From assembly GCA_019309945.1 (NCBI GenBank), contig JAFDFH010000073.1:1-8859 (forward strand): a stretch of DNA of 8,859 bases, read 5' to 3'. This DNA comes from Deltaproteobacteria bacterium (GTDB taxonomy: Bacteria; Desulfobacterota; Desulfobacteria; Desulfobacterales; JAFDFH01). The notes below the pieces were generated by a model. It did not search any database. It saw nothing but the letters and a program-made list of their open reading frames with translations, and was not told the DNA's origin. The position numbers were made by a program, and so were the translations under genes. Shown here in pieces: positions 6,100 through 8,859 of this stretch; position 1 is the stretch's first letter, and each line of letters opens with the position of its first letter.

Positions 6100-7752
6100 T
6101 TAAATCGGTTTTTTGGTCATCTTGCGATTTTCCATGGTATACAATACCCGGCGCCATTGTATTTCCGGTTTTTCTTCCTCTTCATAGACCCGCACAGAAG
6201 GCCGTGTTGCCAAATTCTTTTTTTGAGTGGGAGTAACTCGCACGACTTCATTCGTTTCAAGATGGACCGGACCACCCCACAAATATTCGATCCCGATCAT
6301 CGTGTTAGAAATAAAGTCGCTTACCAGAGGTTTGCCTTCAAAGTGATGGATGAGATACAAAGCGTTGTGCTTACTTTTTTCCGGATCAATGGTAATGTGT
6401 GGCGGATGGTACAGGATGTCTAACAGCATCTGGCGATAGGCTTTAACGTTCCGACTCTTGATATAATACTCCCAGACCATTTTGTCTTTGTTCAAGCGCC
6501 TTCCGGCGACAAACAGTTTGTTGCGGGTAACAAAATCCTGGTCCACAAAAGTATTGATAAGCATGAAATCACTGAAGTTTTCGCGGACGTTAAAAATAAA
6601 ATCCCGTCCCTTGCCTGTGTGGGCATTATAAAGTTTGCGTTTATCGGCATCCAGAAGTTGTTCAAATTCAATCGAGTATTTTCCTTTATCCGTCATTTCC
6701 TCGATGTCGTAAAACAGGCGCATGCCCAGGGCATAAGGGTTTAGTCCCACGCGGGGTTGTGATGTAACGGCGGCATTGACCCGTGCAAAATCGACCTCAT
6801 GCCCTTTGATACGGTCATCCTGCAGGAAAAGCGTTTCGTGCCAGTAGCTGGCCCATCCTTCGTTTATGATTTTGGTTCGGATTTGAGGCTGTAGGAACAA
6901 GGATGTTTTTCGCACAATCTGCATGACCGATTTCATCCATTTGTTCTCTTCCCTGTTCAAGAAAACGGAGTTTTCCATAAGAAATTGTATCAGATCCAGC
7001 TTGTCGGCGGATTTTTTTTTAAGACTTTTTTCGTAAATTGCTTCGAATTCGGGATATTGCTTGTTCACTTCCGTAAAGAAGGTTTTTTCACCCGACGCTC
7101 CTTCCTTCTTCACGCAGTCGTTGTATCTTTCAATTTCTTTTACATATTCAGTGATATTCACCTTTTTATCGGACTGCAGAAACACATCAAAGTAATAATT
7201 CAAACGTTTTGGCAGAATAGTCAGCGGGAATCGGTTCATCCGGGCGAGTTCGTCATGGTATCCGACAAGATTATCAATCCCTCTTGTAAACTCGATAACA
7301 TAATCAACCCATCTCCCTTTTTCAGACCGGAGGTTGGCGATGACACGTTTATCCGACAGGGCCTGACCGCAAAAATCATAATCCCAGGTGTGGCGAAAAA
7401 AGAGGTTGTTATTAAAAAAATCGATATGGGCCAGAACGTGATAGAAGATCATCACGTTTAACCAGTCCGGGTTATTGTCATTATAAAAAGAAATGGCCGG
7501 GCGGGTGTTAATAACGGTTTCATATGGATTGTCAGGGTAAAGCTCATACTTCCCTTTTTCTTTAAGAACTTCCACATCATGGACCCAGTAATCGTAAAGG
7601 GTTGGAATCATTGCCTTGGGGGAGAGTTCTAACAGGTCCCGGTTGGTTACGATATACTCCAGGGTCTCATCATCGAAGGACAGACCGGCCTCGCGCGCGC
7701 GCGCTTTGCACCCCTCCATAATTTTTTTGATATGCTGGTCGATTAATTCCAT
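6100..7752 (-). CDS. SpoVR / YcgB family protein
   Basis: The 550-residue protein is slightly longer than E. coli YcgB (about 510). Family landmarks appear in order: NTRPAISFY (82-90), the HVLAHIDFFNNNLF block (105-118, E. coli HACYGHNSFFKNNYLF), QIVRKTSLFLQPQ (278-290), NEGWASYWH (297-305) and GLNPYALGMRLFYDIE (336-351). SpoVR takes part in spore cortex formation in Bacillus but is widespread in non-sporulating bacteria, where it pairs with PrkA and DUF444 proteins. Its biochemistry is unresolved. His105-x3-His109 together with Glu298 and His305 would suit a metal site; this is inference. The last ~50 residues, with a charged stretch near 520-532, appear to be a family-variable tail. No signal or membrane segment is seen. 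An in-frame stop at 7762-7764 leaves the ATG at 7752 as the only reasonable start, with a weak ribosome site. It lies 39 bases after the DUF444 gene. Confidence 0.93.
   Translation of the reverse strand: MELIDQHIKKIMEGCKARAREAGLSFDDETLEYIVTNRDLLELSPKAMIPTLYDYWVHDVEVLKEKGKYELYPDNPYETVINTRPAISFYNDNNPDWLNVMIFYHVLAHIDFFNNNLFFRHTWDYDFCGQALSDKRVIANLRSEKGRWVDYVIEFTRGIDNLVGYHDELARMNRFPLTILPKRLNYYFDVFLQSDKKVNITEYVKEIERYNDCVKKEGASGEKTFFTEVNKQYPEFEAIYEKSLKKKSADKLDLIQFLMENSVFLNREENKWMKSVMQIVRKTSLFLQPQIRTKIINEGWASYWHETLFLQDDRIKGHEVDFARVNAAVTSQPRVGLNPYALGMRLFYDIEEMTDKGKYSIEFEQLLDADKRKLYNAHTGKGRDFIFNVRENFSDFMLINTFVDQDFVTRNKLFVAGRRLNKDKMVWEYYIKSRNVKAYRQMLLDILYHPPHITIDPEKSKHNALYLIHHFEGKPLVSDFISNTMIGIEYLWGGPVHLETNEVVRVTPTQKKNLATRPSVRVYEEEEKPEIQWRRVLYTMENRKMTKKPI
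7692..7704. repeat. Short CG dinucleotide run inside the SpoVR gene
   Basis: Thirteen bases of alternating C and G encode the Arg/Ala-rich stretch near residue 17-20 of the SpoVR protein. It stands out in an otherwise AT-leaning gene. It is probably a by-product of Arg/Ala codons. Confidence 0.6.
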
Positions 7753-7791
7753 GATCTTGGCTTAGTAAGGGATTACGATTGATCCCTCAGG

Positions 7792-8859
7792 TTATTGGCT
7801 TATCAGCTTTTTTATTCCTTGAATCAGACGTTGTTCATCCGCATTTTCGTTCATGACATCGAGTTGGATCAAATCCGGCTTTTCTTCCAACAACTTGGAT
7901 TTATTGAGATATTTTTCAACCTCGGTGTTGTTCCGCGAGTTTGAGGAAGTATGTTCGGCAATAGTAATTCCGATTCGGTTGGCATAGATCAGCATTTTTT
8001 TTATTTCGGGAATGGTTTCCTTGCCGTCCGTATCCCAGTCATCGCCGTCGGTACCATGAAAAATGTAGATATTGTAATCCTGGACCAGGTTTTCCTTTTC
8101 TACGATATCGTTTACCATGCGAAAGGCAGCCGCCACTTTGGTGCCGCCAGCTACTTTTGAATTGTAGTAGGTGTAAAAGTCGGGAACTTCTTTTGCTTCA
8201 GTGTCATGGAGGATAAAGCGGGATTCCACTTGTTTGGCATACTGATACAAAAGCCAGCTGTATATCAGAACGTGCTGGGTCACGACCAATTCTGTAGATT
8301 TTCCAGCCATGGAGCCTGAGTAGTCCCTTAGAAAAAATACCATGGCCTGGGACTCGAAATCCTTCTCGCGTGAGAGAATACGATAAATTTTATCCCTGGG
8401 CGCAACCAAAAAACGGCTCGGATCGATCGCGTTTAAATCGGGTAGATTTCCCAGAGCCATATTGGTTTCCAGAATTTTTCGCAGCGTGGCTTTCTTATCG
8501 AGGAACTGCCCAAAACTCCGGTGCCGATCCGTCAGATCATAGGTATAACGGGTAAGGGAGCGTTTTTTACCTTTGTCTTTGAGATTGGGGAGTTCAAATT
8601 GTTCGGTGAGAATCCTACCAAGAGCAAAAGCACTGGATTCGAGTTCATGTAAACCGCCCTCGCCTTCGCCGGCACCAGCCCCGGAACCATCCGGTGATCG
8701 GACCGGCTGTTCACCGATGATATCGCCCTCTTCCCCTTCTCCTGATCCGCCGGAGGATTCATCTTCCATTGGGGGTTGGAACGACGTATCATGAATAAAT
8801 TTTTCCTCGACTGTGGCTGGGACAACAACGACCTTATCTTTTCCGCCTTTACCGGGCTT
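7792..8859 (-). CDS. DUF444 / YeaH-like VWA-domain protein, N-terminus outside window
   Basis: The frame stays open to the right edge of the window, so the ATG at 8769 is internal and the gene begins beyond 8859; 355 residues are visible against about 427 for E. coli YeaH. Counting from the codon at the edge, a basic/VVVV segment and FIHDTSFQPP lead into a Gly/Glu/Ser-rich linker (about 31-70). The family block FELPNLKDK follows (88-96; E. coli has LALPNLKQ). The VWA domain then carries a complete metal-ion-dependent adhesion site: DYSGSM (179-184), GGT (238-240) and HGTDGDDW (268-275). VWA domains of this type bind partner proteins through Mg2+. In enterobacteria YeaH is encoded with the YeaG (PrkA) protein and both are linked to starvation and stationary-phase survival. 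Here it leads the visible part of an operon with SpoVR and PrkA. The operon promoter is not visible. Confidence 0.92.
   Translation of the reverse strand, partial: KPGKGGKDKVVVVPATVEEKFIHDTSFQPPMEDESSGGSGEGEEGDIIGEQPVRSPDGSGAGAGEGEGGLHELESSAFALGRILTEQFELPNLKDKGKKRSLTRYTYDLTDRHRSFGQFLDKKATLRKILETNMALGNLPDLNAIDPSRFLVAPRDKIYRILSREKDFESQAMVFFLRDYSGSMAGKSTELVVTQHVLIYSWLLYQYAKQVESRFILHDTEAKEVPDFYTYYNSKVAGGTKVAAAFRMVNDIVEKENLVQDYNIYIFHGTDGDDWDTDGKETIPEIKKMLIYANRIGITIAEHTSSNSRNNTEVEKYLNKSKLLEEKPDLIQLDVMNENADEQRLIQGIKKLISQ

Noticed and set aside
5959..6423. A 154-codon plus-strand frame spanning the gap between the PrkA and SpoVR genes
   Set aside because: Most of it is antisense to the start of the PrkA gene and the C-terminus of SpoVR, and it matches no family I recognise.
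7012..7020. Run of nine T (nine A on the coding strand) in the SpoVR gene as a slippage or frameshift site
   Set aside because: It encodes three Lys in a variable, Lys-rich segment and the frame is intact on both sides; there is no overlapping alternative product.
6985..7461. A 158-codon plus-strand frame inside the SpoVR gene
   Set aside because: It is wholly antisense to conserved SpoVR sequence, including the HxxxH block; its Phe/Ile-rich product is what the complement of Lys/Asn/Asp-rich coding gives.

Overview
The window looks like part of a bacterial chromosome of moderate G+C content. It combines acyl-CoA (beta-oxidation type) genes with a divergent PrkA / SpoVR / DUF444 stress cluster. 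That pairing, and the unusual form of the PrkA protein, suggests an anaerobic Desulfobacterota-like (deltaproteobacterial) host. This is an inference from gene content and style; no rRNA or marker gene is present.

Left block, plus strand, 1-2102: the 3' end of a vicinal-oxygen-chelate (VOC, glyoxalase/epimerase fold) gene that starts before the window, an intact acyl-CoA dehydrogenase (535-1665), and the wreck of an enoyl-CoA hydratase gene (1667-2102). Tight spacing shows these were one acyl-CoA operon. The third gene is dead: it has an early stop, a large internal deletion with frameshift, and a second stop. The dehydrogenase is full length but lacks the catalytic glutamate at both usual family positions, and the VOC module lacks the usual last metal-ligand glutamate. 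The block may therefore be decaying or repurposed.

Middle, 2171-3614: a more AT-rich flavin-binding PNPOx-like gene on the plus strand converges, 13 bases apart, on an alpha/beta-hydrolase esterase (Esterase D / enterochelin-esterase type) on the minus strand.

Right block, minus strand, 8859 down to 3683: DUF444/YeaH-like VWA protein (N-terminus outside the window), then SpoVR/YcgB family protein, then a large PrkA-type AAA+ ATPase/kinase of 781 residues. The esterase follows 68 bases later in the same direction. The triad is the known stress/starvation set (yeaG, yeaH and ycgB in E. coli), here as one operon with the PrkA gene last. A AAA+ ATPase encoded with a MIDAS-bearing VWA protein resembles the logic of MoxR/VWA chaperone pairs. 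This triad is the most interesting part of the window, although its three families are known.

No tRNA, rRNA, CRISPR array, insertion sequence or convincing terminator was seen. Apart from the pseudogene, no stretch over 300 bases lacks a gene.
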